The translations under genes and the position numbers were made by a program. A model generated the notes under the pieces. It saw only the letters and a list, made by a program, of their open reading frames with translations, did no database searches and was not told where the DNA came from. Below, piece after piece: positions 43,114 through 51,393 of a stretch of 64,000 nucleotides of DNA (position 1 is its first letter; the number at the start of each line of letters is the position of its first letter). This stretch comes from Solobacterium sp. GTDB lineage: Bacteria > Bacillota_I > Bacilli_A > Erysipelotrichales > Erysipelotrichaceae. Location of the stretch: the NCBI GenBank assembly GCA_022486705.1, contig JAKVKC010000002.1:53656-117655 (forward strand), read 5' to 3'.

Positions 43114-44025
43114 TTAAATGCTGTAGCCTAAGATCTGATCCTCTGCGAGGATCTCTTTTTCTTCCTGCAGTTCATAGGCAGGCTGATTCTGAATATGCAT
43201 CTTTCCCCAGGGGAAGATATGGAGAATGGTACCGCAGCAGACTTCATTATTCTTGAGATACATGATCTGATCTCCCACATGGTAGATGGGATTGCCATTC
43301 ATCGGTGCTGAACAGGATACGGTGCATCCTAAAGGGATCACGCGGCTGAACAGTATGGTCGTGTTATGGCAAAGATCAAGATCTTTATGATAATGGCCGC
43401 AGTACCAATGTTCGTAAGCGACGGTATCTTTGACATGCTGCAGATACTCGGTCAGGGCATCTTTCGGGAAAGCATCTCCTTTGACGATGGTCTGCATCGA
43501 AGTAGGAAGACAATGCGTTACGATATAATCGACGTGCCTGCCATGTTCCGCCAGGACCGCATCTGCTGCATCCAGTTCCTGCTGGGAAGGAATCTCTTCG
43601 GGCCACCAGCCTCTGCCGATGATCGATGATGGATCGCCGACGGATGGACCGCGGTCATGAGAAGCTGCACCGCCAAGCGTAAAGATCGTATTTCCTTCAA
43701 TGGTGAAGATCTGGGAACGCATTAAATGAAGAACGTTGGGACGGATCTCATGGACCTGTCCGCCATGCCACTCTTTCTGCGGATAGGAAACAAGACGAGG
43801 GAAATTCTCATGATTGCCATCAATGAACAGCGTTGTCCATGGCATGGAGCTGAACCATTTCAGCCATTTCTTTTCTTTCATCGATTCATGTCTGCTGTTC
43901 CAGATAAAGCCAAAATCACCGCAGATGATCAGATGATCCTGTGCTGTCAGTCTGCCTGTGACTTCCTTAAGAAGCAGTTTCCTCATATCAATGCCGCCAT
44001 GGGTATCGCCGGTGATATAGATCAT
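43114..44025 (-). CDS. Metallophosphoesterase (calcineurin-like)
   Basis: A 303-aa calcineurin-like phosphoesterase. All five metal motifs are present in order: TGDTHGG, CGDFGFIWN, DGNHENF, VTHCLP and CGHYHKDL. The last 60 residues after the catalytic domain form an additional small beta-rich segment (CTVSCSAPMNG, EVCCGTILHIFPWGKM) not usual in the core fold, ending in a Glu/Lys-rich stretch. Substrate unknown. Follows the PTS IIB-like gene with a 4-nt overlap (ATGA), and its 3' end contains, antisense, a terminator for the GH28 gene. Confidence 0.9.
   Translation of the reverse strand: MIYITGDTHGGIDMRKLLLKEVTGRLTAQDHLIICGDFGFIWNSRHESMKEKKWLKWFSSMPWTTLFIDGNHENFPRLVSYPQKEWHGGQVHEIRPNVLHLMRSQIFTIEGNTIFTLGGAASHDRGPSVGDPSSIIGRGWWPEEIPSQQELDAADAVLAEHGRHVDYIVTHCLPTSMQTIVKGDAFPKDALTEYLQHVKDTVAYEHWYCGHYHKDLDLCHNTTILFSRVIPLGCTVSCSAPMNGNPIYHVGDQIMYLKNNEVCCGTILHIFPWGKMHIQNQPAYELQEEKEILAEDQILGYSI
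43137..43163 (+). terminator. GH28 terminator embedded in the convergent phosphoesterase gene
   Basis: GATCCTC (43137-43143), loop TGC, GAGGATC (43147-43153), then TCTTTTTCTT. Plus-strand terminator lying wholly inside the 3' coding end of the minus-strand gene; only 12 nt separate the two stops. Confidence 0.6.
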
Positions 44026-44444
44026 TTCTCTGTCTCCTGCTTTTCTTTATCTGCCATCATGGCACGATGAGAACAGGTGCGATTCACAAAAGCAGTGCGC
44101 TCTTCGCCAGAGAAGCAGAATCTGCCGCCGCGTCCATTGGCAAGCTTGAGAATATCCTGGGCATCCTCAATATAATCCTGCAGCGTCGGTCTCAGCATTG
44201 CTTTATAGGGAATGACATACAGAGGAATATGAAAATCATACTTTGTGCATTTCAGTTTCCATTCAATATGCGGCATGATCATAGCAATATCAACTTCATT
44301 CTGTCTCTCTGCCAGATCATAATAGGGGATCCGAATGAAAGAGACAGTATCCTGCATCTTTTGCGTCAGTACTTCTTCCTGAAGATGCTTGGCTAGAAAG
44401 CCGCTGGAGAAACCTTCTCCGCAGCTGATGGCAATTCGCAGCAT
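44022..44444 (-). CDS. Orphan PTS lactose/cellobiose-type IIB-like protein
   Basis: A 140-aa protein. Residues 1-100 resemble the IIB domain of lactose/chitobiose PTS permeases, including the phospho-Cys loop near the N terminus (ISCGEGFSSGFLAKHLQEE). A basic C-terminal extension of about 40 residues with Cys (RFCFSGEERTAF, TCSHRA) is unusual for IIB. No IIA, IIC or glycosidase is adjacent, so a regulatory role is possible. AGGAGGAAG fixes the start at 44444. Overlaps the phosphoesterase by 4 nt. Confidence 0.7.
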   Translation of the reverse strand: MLRIAISCGEGFSSGFLAKHLQEEVLTQKMQDTVSFIRIPYYDLAERQNEVDIAMIMPHIEWKLKCTKYDFHIPLYVIPYKAMLRPTLQDYIEDAQDILKLANGRGGRFCFSGEERTAFVNRTCSHRAMMADKEKQETEK

Positions 44445-44699
44445 AGATCTTCCTCCTGTCAAATATCTGTATTTATCATAGCGAAAATGGTTCTAAAAAA
44501 ATAGTGAGAGCATTGAAAACAGAACTGAATGAATGAAAATCAGTAACATTTCTATGATTGTTTTTCAATGAAAAGTTTGAGTAATGTGGATGATGAAAAA
44601 TTTTTCTGATAAAAATGTATTAGCCATAACGAAATTGCTGATAATATGAAAGGAGAAATTGGCGTTTGATTTGTAATCACTCTTGGGGAGGATGGGATT
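44445..44699 (+). other. A+T-rich divergent intergenic region
   Basis: Separates the minus-strand IIB-like gene from the large secreted protein. Contains several AT-rich -10-like strings (for example GATAATATG near 44640) but no pair of boxes I can assign with confidence. GGGGAGGATGGG at its end is the ribosome-binding site of the next gene. Confidence 0.5.
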
Positions 44700-47600
44700 A
44701 TGAAGCGAATGTTGAATATCATCATCAGTATTGTATTATGCGTTGGACTGTCACCGATCTATATGGGCACGGCTGCGAAAGCGGAAGGTGTGTTTGCTTT
44801 CACTGAGCAGACGGTAAGTATAGAAAAAGGACAGACACATGCTTTTCAAGTGACTTTGGACAGCAAAGCAATCGCTGCAGAGAACGCAGTGTATACTGTC
44901 GCCAAGCCAGATGGATCAGCTATTGGTCTCAGTGCTGGCACGGTATTTGCAGCAAATATCCTGACGGTAGATGCAGCGGAAAAGAATGCATCGCTTAAGA
45001 TCACTGCCAATGCCTTGATCGATAAGACACCGTATAAGGCTGATCTCGTCATCTCATTGACTGAACCAGCAAAACAAGTCACATCGATTTCTATAACAGC
45101 AGAGAAAAGTGAGATCACGGTATCTGATACCGTGCAGACAATAAAGATCACATCAAGCTATGGACCGGCAGAGGCGGAAGCACCTGTTCTTTCCTATACC
45201 ATGGCAAGAGATGACAAAGCGGCATTTGCCAAAGATACAGCAATTGATCCTATTTCAGGTACGGTTGCCATCGGCACATCCGAAAAAGCCGGAACGATCA
45301 CTGTGACAGCAGCAGATACAGCCGATGGTCTGCAGGCAGAAACAGCAATCTCAGTAAAAGAAAAAGTTCAATCAACCCCAGCTCCTACGGTGTCGCCAAC
45401 GACTGCACCGACAGCATCTCCAACAGCTGTTCCTACACCAACACCAACACCGACACCTGCAGCATCGCCAAGCGCATCGCCGAAAGTTCAAATAAAGATG
45501 ATGCTCAGCAAAACAATTGCCACGCCAAAGATCTATACGATCAAAACAGAAGCAGATCTTAAACAATTTGCGGACAGCGTCAATGAAGGAAATACTTATG
45601 AAGGAGAAACGGTATCATTAGCCAATGATATTGTTCTGACAGATGAATGGACGCCAATCGGCAAAGCAGCTACCGGAAACGGAACGCTGACCAGCGGCTA
45701 TGTCTTCAAAGGAATATTTGAAGGCGGCAGTCATACAATCAGCGGTCTGATCATATCTGCAGCTAACAGCAGCTATGCTGAAAACGATACCGTCGGTCTC
45801 TTTGGAACTGTGGATGGCGGCACAATTGAAAACCTGAAACTTACCAATGTTTCTGTGGCTGCACCAAACAGTAAAAAAGTCGGTGCAGTATGCGGACATC
45901 TGTATGGCGGCGGAACGATCAACAACTGTGAAGTATCCGGATCGGTATCTGGATATGGGGCCGGAGGAATTGCTGGCTACTTGCAGATTGACGGCACTAT
46001 CAGCAATTGCATCAACCATGCGAATGTATCCGGTACAAAAGGAGTGGCCAGTGCTGCTGGCGGAATTGTTGCCAAAGCATATTTCACAGTTGCAAGCAAA
46101 GAGACAAATATTTTGTCCTGTGTGAACTATGGTACAATCTCTGCTGATTTTGATCTTGGCGGCATTGTCGGGCTCAGTTCAGCGAATATTCGGTACTGCT
46201 CTAATTATGGTACGGTAAGTATGACGACAAATAATATGGCCGGCGGCATCGCGGGTGAACAGAAGACGTATGGCGAAGTCATCGGCAACGTAAATACAGC
46301 AGATATCAGCGGCGGCATCACCGGCGGGATCATCGGCTGGATACGTTCCATTGCTACGGAATACAATGCATATCAGAATCGCCGGGTCGTTGTTGTTCAG
46401 GATAATACGAATACGGGAACGATCTCTGGCAAAGGACAGCTTGGCTCTGGCGGTATTGTGGGTGAGATTTACAATGCGGCGACGATTACAGGAAATGCAA
46501 ATACAGCTCCATCTATTACAGGATACGTTTTTGCGGGCGGTATTGTAGGCGGTCTGCAGACAGAACAAAATTGTGAATACTATCTTTCGGATACGGAAAC
46601 AATTAACGTAAAATATAATTATTCCACTACGGATCTCAGCAATATTACAGTCCTTTCCGGAACATGCAAGAATACAATTGCCTATAACAATGATGCAAGA
46701 TTTATTGTTTCAGATAATACATCATCCAGTATCGCTGCTATCGGATCAGAAGAATATGGAACTTTGGCTGAAGCGGTCAGTGCATCCAAGAGCGGAGATA
46801 CGATCAAGATCTTAAAAGATATCAATTATCCGGTAACAGGCTCATATACTGTGCTGAAGCTGAAAGAAAACACGGTCTTTGATCTGCAGGGACATACGAT
46901 CAATGTGCCGTATTCCAATGGTATTGGAACACTGGTCTTTGAAGGAAGCAGCTGTGTGATCCGAAATGGAAAGTTCACCGGAAATAATTCCAATGGCACA
47001 AAAGCAAATTACTGCTTATGGATCGGCGATGAAGATGATTCAGATGGTATCACGGTTGATTCGGTCGTGACGGAGGGTGGTATCAATATTTATCATGCAG
47101 AAAATGTTCTGTTAAAGAATGTCACTGCATCGGCAGGATCAGATTACTATGCAGTATGGCTGGATGAAGCAGCCAGTGCTTCAATTGAAAGCGGCACATA
47201 TACAGGTGTTTCTAAAAACAGTGTGCTGGTATGGAATAAAGAAAAGAGCGATGATGGCAATAGTGATACTGTACCGTCGAAACTGACGATTGAAGGCGGA
47301 AACTTTATCGGTGCTATCGGTCAGTATGGAGATTCTGCAAAAGGCAGTCTGCTGGTCTCTGGTGGGTACTATACATCAGATCCAAGCAAATACTTAGCTT
47401 CTGGCTATGCTTTGCAGACAAGCAATCAGCAGGGATATTCTTATCTAGTTGGAAAGATCTCAAGCAAAGTAGTCGCATCTGCCGGTACAACGACCGTGAA
47501 TGAAATTAAAACATCAGCGTTACTTCCAGCAATGAGCGAAGAGACGAAAGACAGTTTGAAGAAGGTTGCTTCAGCAATCCAGCCAGATGCATCGGATACT

Positions 47601-48461
47601 GCTTTGAGCAATGCAGCAGCTGCGATTGCTGCCGATCAGAGTGCACTTCCTACTGTAGATGAAGCGAAACAGGCATTGGAAGACAGCAATATCAGTACTC
47701 TGAATCAGAATATCAATGTCGTTGTCAAAACACGTTTGGAAGTCACCCCGGAATACTTTGATACAGAGAAGAATGAGATCACCTTGGACATCAAGCCAAT
47801 GGCAGATATTTATGCTACAACTGCAGATGCGGATGCAATGACAGATACGAACTCTGCTAAGATCAGTTCAAGCAGAGTAGAGATTGCAGATGGAACACCG
47901 GTAGTGATCTCAGCGGAAATTCCATCGTCAATGGCCATTGCAGAAGGGACGGGATATCAGTCTCTGACGATCAAGCATGTCAAAGAGAATGGCACTGTCT
48001 ATTACTATACGGCAAGTGTTAAAAAGGAAAATGGAAAGTACTATGCAGTATTTACGGTCATGCATGGTTTCTCACAATTCATCCTAATGCCGCAGAATCG
48101 TAAGACAGCAAAAGTTACTTTTGACACAGATCCTAGTACTTCTGTCATATATGCCATTACCAATGTCAGCGATGCGCTTCCGGAGGCTGCTGAAAAAGAA
48201 GGGTATGTATTTGATGGCTGGAAGTTCGATGGCGTGGATGGTCTCTATACGGTGATGAGCAATGATCTGTTTGCGGCATTGACGGCAGATGGCAGCAGCG
48301 TCTTATCTGCTGCGGCACAGTATACAGAATCAAAAGGACATACGAAACCGAAAGAAGAAACGAAGACGAAGGAAGAAACAAAGACAGCAGAACAGACTGT
48401 TGAGAAAATTGTGGCAGATGATTTTGAGGCACCGGATACCGCAGTTAAGACAAGACAATAA
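44700..48461 (+). CDS. Large secreted beta-helix surface protein (1253 aa)
   Basis: Signal peptide (1-29, cleavage near AAKA-EG). Two Ig-like beta domains cover about 30-220. A Thr/Pro/Ser linker (about 222-265, PTPTP-type) follows. A long parallel beta-helix region with GLUG-like repeats (for example GGIAGYLQIDGTISNC, GGIVGLSSANIRYC, GGIVGEIYNAATITGN) covers about 290-640. A second beta-helix spans about 655-900, then a domain near 1010-1140. An InlB-B-repeat/Flg_new-type unit (EKEGYVFDGWKFDG) lies near 1165-1210, and a Lys/Glu/Thr tail ends PDTAVKTRQ. There is no LPxTG motif and no C-terminal membrane segment. Likely adhesion or glycan interaction; substrate unknown. Confidence 0.88.
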   Translation: MKRMLNIIISIVLCVGLSPIYMGTAAKAEGVFAFTEQTVSIEKGQTHAFQVTLDSKAIAAENAVYTVAKPDGSAIGLSAGTVFAANILTVDAAEKNASLKITANALIDKTPYKADLVISLTEPAKQVTSISITAEKSEITVSDTVQTIKITSSYGPAEAEAPVLSYTMARDDKAAFAKDTAIDPISGTVAIGTSEKAGTITVTAADTADGLQAETAISVKEKVQSTPAPTVSPTTAPTASPTAVPTPTPTPTPAASPSASPKVQIKMMLSKTIATPKIYTIKTEADLKQFADSVNEGNTYEGETVSLANDIVLTDEWTPIGKAATGNGTLTSGYVFKGIFEGGSHTISGLIISAANSSYAENDTVGLFGTVDGGTIENLKLTNVSVAAPNSKKVGAVCGHLYGGGTINNCEVSGSVSGYGAGGIAGYLQIDGTISNCINHANVSGTKGVASAAGGIVAKAYFTVASKETNILSCVNYGTISADFDLGGIVGLSSANIRYCSNYGTVSMTTNNMAGGIAGEQKTYGEVIGNVNTADISGGITGGIIGWIRSIATEYNAYQNRRVVVVQDNTNTGTISGKGQLGSGGIVGEIYNAATITGNANTAPSITGYVFAGGIVGGLQTEQNCEYYLSDTETINVKYNYSTTDLSNITVLSGTCKNTIAYNNDARFIVSDNTSSSIAAIGSEEYGTLAEAVSASKSGDTIKILKDINYPVTGSYTVLKLKENTVFDLQGHTINVPYSNGIGTLVFEGSSCVIRNGKFTGNNSNGTKANYCLWIGDEDDSDGITVDSVVTEGGINIYHAENVLLKNVTASAGSDYYAVWLDEAASASIESGTYTGVSKNSVLVWNKEKSDDGNSDTVPSKLTIEGGNFIGAIGQYGDSAKGSLLVSGGYYTSDPSKYLASGYALQTSNQQGYSYLVGKISSKVVASAGTTTVNEIKTSALLPAMSEETKDSLKKVASAIQPDASDTALSNAAAAIAADQSALPTVDEAKQALEDSNISTLNQNINVVVKTRLEVTPEYFDTEKNEITLDIKPMADIYATTADADAMTDTNSAKISSSRVEIADGTPVVISAEIPSSMAIAEGTGYQSLTIKHVKENGTVYYYTASVKKENGKYYAVFTVMHGFSQFILMPQNRKTAKVTFDTDPSTSVIYAITNVSDALPEAAEKEGYVFDGWKFDGVDGLYTVMSNDLFAALTADGSSVLSAAAQYTESKGHTKPKEETKTKEETKTAEQTVEKIVADDFEAPDTAVKTRQ
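45435..45458 (+). repeat. Four 6-nt repeats encoding the Thr-Pro linker
   Basis: ACACCA-type hexamers in tandem encode Thr-Pro pairs. Slippage would change linker length without shifting the frame. Confidence 0.7.
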
Positions 48462-48475
48462 TTGAAGCAGCAGAT

Positions 48476-48526
48476 AAACTTGTTTTCAATATATGCTGAA
48501 AAGCGTAAAATGAAGACAAGTTTTTT
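48476..48526 (+). terminator. Terminator after the large secreted protein
   Basis: AAACTTGTTTTC (48476-48487) pairs with GAAGACAAGTTT (48512-48523), 12 bp with one G-U, 24-nt loop, then a T run. Confidence 0.85.
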
Positions 48527-48546
48527 ATGTGCGAAAGGCAGAAGAT

Positions 48547-49044
48547 ATGGAGAAGATAGAAAAGGAACTGAAGTATAGAACGGCAGATCAGGAAATGATT
48601 CCGCAGTTAGTGAAGATGCGGGAAGAATTCATTGTATGCGATGAAGGAGAGATCAGTGCAGATGATCTGAAAGCAATGGAGAAGCAGCTGCCGGTCTACT
48701 TTGCCAAGCATTTGGGACATGATCTGATTGCCTATACTGCGATGGATGAAGATAGGATCATTGCCTGTGCTTTTCTGCTGATCATAGAAAAGCCTGCCAA
48801 CCCGCATTTTATCCATGGCAGAGTTGGTGAGATATACAACGTATATACTATTCCCGAATATCAGCATCATGGCATTGCATCGGAATTGATCCGGCAGATC
48901 ATTGTCTATGCAGAGGGGCATGAACTTGACCGTATCGATCTTGCGGCAACAGAGCAGGGATATGGCGTCTATGAGAAACTTGGTTTTATAAAGAAGAAAG
49001 AAGCGTATCAGGAAATGCGCTATGTCTGCAGGAGGATACATTGA
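48547..49044 (+). CDS. GNAT family N-acetyltransferase
   Basis: A 165-aa GNAT. Acetyl-CoA site VYTIPEYQHHGIASELIRQ, followed by a strand and helix (RIDLAATEQGYGVYEKLGF), the standard end of small-molecule or protein acetyltransferases. AAGGCAGAAG places the start at ATG 48547 rather than the GTG at 48529. Its stop overlaps the next ATG (TGATG), coupling it to the Ntn-hydrolase gene. Substrate unknown. Confidence 0.88.
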   Translation: MEKIEKELKYRTADQEMIPQLVKMREEFIVCDEGEISADDLKAMEKQLPVYFAKHLGHDLIAYTAMDEDRIIACAFLLIIEKPANPHFIHGRVGEIYNVYTIPEYQHHGIASELIRQIIVYAEGHELDRIDLAATEQGYGVYEKLGFIKKKEAYQEMRYVCRRIH

Positions 49045-49742
49045 TGTGCACAAGTATTGTATATAATGAAAAGAATTCTTTGGTTGGTCTGAATCTGGAT
49101 ATTCTTGATATGCAGTATCGTGTATCTGCGTGTGCAGATCATGTATGGATCGAGATATGGAATGAGAAAGAAGGATGGCTGCCGCTGTTCGGAGTGAATG
49201 CGTTCGGTGATTTTGTTCATATGCCGACATGCTGGCCATTCGATGTGCGCAGCAATCCTTCGTATTCTGAACAGGAAAATATCCTGCAGATGGATATAGA
49301 TCTGCTGCTGGGAAAGACGAACTTTGCACAGACGAAGGAATTGGCGGAACAGCATAAGATCTGCAGTATGCCGGGCATTACCTATCAGGCACAGATTGCA
49401 GATCATCATGGCAATGTCCTGCAGGTCGTTCCTGGTCAGGGGACAGAATATTCAGTCAGACCAAAGCACGCTGTCATGACAAATTTTTCTCTGTATAAAG
49501 GCAGTCAGGAAAAGCATCCATGGATGGGCATGGACAGATATCTGAAAGCGGAGGCGTTGATCCAGGATGCTGGGGAAGAACTGGATGCCTTGGGCATGAT
49601 GGCTATTCTGAAAGAAGTATCGCAGACAGTATGTCCGACGGTCGTATCCATGGTCTATGATCATGCCAGCAATATGGTGACTTGGTGCGAAGGACGTGCA
49701 TATGATTCTCTTTCAAGTCAGAAGATCATCCTGAGCGAATAG
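49044..49742 (+). CDS. Short choloylglycine-hydrolase-like Ntn hydrolase
   Basis: A 232-aa protein whose start MCTSIVYN gives a Cys immediately after Met, the usual self-exposed nucleophile of the choloylglycine hydrolase/penicillin V acylase group. The following GLNLDI aligns with the family GRNLDW, with the Asp kept but the substrate-binding Arg replaced by Leu. MTNFSLYKG corresponds to the catalytic-Asn region. It is about 90 residues shorter than bile salt hydrolases, so conventional bile acid hydrolysis is doubtful. GGAGG 8 nt upstream fixes ATG 49044. Coupled to the GNAT gene. Confidence 0.7.
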   Translation: MCTSIVYNEKNSLVGLNLDILDMQYRVSACADHVWIEIWNEKEGWLPLFGVNAFGDFVHMPTCWPFDVRSNPSYSEQENILQMDIDLLLGKTNFAQTKELAEQHKICSMPGITYQAQIADHHGNVLQVVPGQGTEYSVRPKHAVMTNFSLYKGSQEKHPWMGMDRYLKAEALIQDAGEELDALGMMAILKEVSQTVCPTVVSMVYDHASNMVTWCEGRAYDSLSSQKIILSE

Positions 49743-49775
49743 GATTATAATAATCCGTGAATTGAAGGAGAAACT

Positions 49776-50294
49776 ATGGGATATGTCTATATTATTTTAA
49801 GTTCTGCTGCTGTGTATCTGTTCATTGTGATCTCGATCCGACTGTTCGGCAAAACAGAGATTGCGCAGCTTTCTGTGGCAGATCTTGTATTTATCATGCT
49901 GCTGAGCAATGCAGTGCAGAATGCAATGGTTGGTTCAGATACTTCTCTGATGGGAGGACTTGTGGCAGCCGGTACACTTTTTGTGATCAATGCTATCTTT
50001 AAGGAGTGCCTGTATCGCATTCCGTGGTTCGGCCGGGTCATGCAGGGTGAATCTGTAATGCTTATATATCAGGGCAAAGTGAATGATGCCAACATGCGCA
50101 AAGCAAAGCTGACAACAAATGAACTGCTGGAGGCGATACGTGAACATGGGGTCGCTAAGATTGCCGATGTAAATTTAGCAGTATTGGAAGTCGATGGAAA
50201 TATCAGTGTGCTTTCCAATGACTTCCAGACAAAGACGACCAAAGCAATACGCAGATCAAGACTGCCGAAACGGCAGACAAAGAAACAGGACTAA
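49776..50294 (+). CDS. DUF421 (YetF-like) membrane protein
   Basis: YetF/DUF421 family, 172 aa. Three N-terminal membrane segments, including RLFGKTEIAQLSVADLVFI (a family signature), are followed by the cytoplasmic alpha/beta domain with LIYQGKVNDANMRKAKLT and LLEAIREHGVAKIADVNLAV. Some members are linked to spore or stress physiology; no enzymatic role is known. GAAGGAG lies before the ATG. A GGATTA-taa-TAATCC palindrome sits in the short gap upstream. Basic tail. Confidence 0.88.
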   Translation: MGYVYIILSSAAVYLFIVISIRLFGKTEIAQLSVADLVFIMLLSNAVQNAMVGSDTSLMGGLVAAGTLFVINAIFKECLYRIPWFGRVMQGESVMLIYQGKVNDANMRKAKLTTNELLEAIREHGVAKIADVNLAVLEVDGNISVLSNDFQTKTTKAIRRSRLPKRQTKKQD

Positions 50295-50305
50295 GGAGAA
50301 GAGAT

Positions 50306-51259
50306 ATGGGAATTGCAGTATTCGGAGCGGTGCTTGTCGATATCAAAGGGTTTCCTTTCGGCAAGTTCGTGACCAGAGGAAGAAATGCAGGCAGGGTGAC
50401 AGAAGTCCATGGCGGTGTATCCCGAAATGTTGTGGAGGACATCGCAAATGTGGAACTGCGTCCTTCTTTTATCAGTGTCTTGGATCAGAGCGGAACTTCG
50501 CAGGAGATCATTGCAAAGCTGAAACGTCATAAAGTAGATACACAGTATATCCGCATCAGTGCCAATGGCCTTGGCAAATGGCTGGCTATCTTCAACAATG
50601 AAGGAGAAGTTGTAGCTTCGATCTCACAGCGTCCTGATCTTTCTTCCATTGCGGAAACATTGAAGGAATATGGGGAGGAGATCATCTCACAGGCTGACAG
50701 TGTAGCTGTGGAAATAGATATGGAAGCAGATCTGCTGAATCAGATCTTTGCTTTATGCAGAAAGCATCATAAAAAGATCTATGCTGTCGTATCCAATATG
50801 TCGATTGCGATGGAACGCCGGGATCTGATGAAACTGACGGACTGCATTGTATGCAATGAAAGCGAAGCAGCACTGCTGTTTTCGGAGGATTATAAAGATC
50901 TTTCACCGCTGCAATTGGCAAAATGCATTTCGGAAAAAGTGAAGCAGGCAAAATATCCCAAGATGGTCGTAACGATGGGAGAGCAGGGCGCTGTCTATGC
51001 TGAAATGGAAGATGGCTATGGTATCTGTCCGGCGCAGAATACGGAAGTAGTGGATGCGGCTGGCTGCGGCGATGCTTTCTTTGCGGGTGTAACGATCGGT
51101 CTGACTTATGGCAAAGATCTCAGAACAGCATGTGAGATCGGCACAAGACTAGCATCCTCTGTTATCGCAACAACAGAGAGCGTATGTCCTCGCTTCCGTC
51201 CGGAGGAATTCAACCTTGTTCTGCCGGAAGAACTGCTTTCAAAGATTGCTTCAGAGTAA
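50306..51259 (+). CDS. PfkB family carbohydrate/nucleoside kinase
   Basis: Ribokinase-fold kinase of 317 aa. PfkB signature 1 region EVHGGVSRNVVEDIANV and signature 2 with the anion hole and catalytic Asp DAAGCGDAFFAGV. The GGVSRN motif and overall layout resemble pseudouridine kinase (PsuK)-type members, but no psuG or pseudouridine importer is adjacent. AAGGAGAAGAG before the ATG. 11 nt after the DUF421 gene and ends in a terminator. Confidence 0.88.
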   Translation: MGIAVFGAVLVDIKGFPFGKFVTRGRNAGRVTEVHGGVSRNVVEDIANVELRPSFISVLDQSGTSQEIIAKLKRHKVDTQYIRISANGLGKWLAIFNNEGEVVASISQRPDLSSIAETLKEYGEEIISQADSVAVEIDMEADLLNQIFALCRKHHKKIYAVVSNMSIAMERRDLMKLTDCIVCNESEAALLFSEDYKDLSPLQLAKCISEKVKQAKYPKMVVTMGEQGAVYAEMEDGYGICPAQNTEVVDAAGCGDAFFAGVTIGLTYGKDLRTACEIGTRLASSVIATTESVCPRFRPEEFNLVLPEELLSKIASE

Positions 51260-51260
51260 G

Positions 51261-51288
51261 AACGGATATTTATACTGTCCGTTTTTTT
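51261..51288 (+). terminator. Terminator after the PfkB kinase
   Basis: AACGGA (51261-51266) / TCCGTT (51278-51283), 11-nt loop, then a run of T to 51288. Confidence 0.75.
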
Positions 51289-51298
51289 CTTTCATCAC

Positions 51299-51326
51299 TT
51301 TACAGAGATTTAACATCGAATTAACG
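51299..51326 (+). promoter_or_regulatory. Pho-box-like triple direct repeat
   Basis: TTTACA (51299-51304), TTAACA (51310-51315), TTAACG (51321-51326): three TT(A/T)ACA-type repeats at an exact 11-bp period. This matches the PhoP binding pattern. Nine nt later lies a possible -10 (TAGAGT, 51336-51341), the usual geometry of Pho-activated promoters. Confidence 0.6.
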
Positions 51327-51393
51327 GACCATGGCTAGAGTATTTTGTTCGTTTCCTTTAGGATATGAGTATAGTAAGACAGGGGGCAGAGAA

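Noticed and set aside
49742..49756. Palindrome GGATTA-taa-TAATCC as operator or terminator
   Set aside because: Arms are short and AT-rich, there is no T tract, and it contains a TATAAT string; could be chance, so only mentioned with the DUF421 gene.
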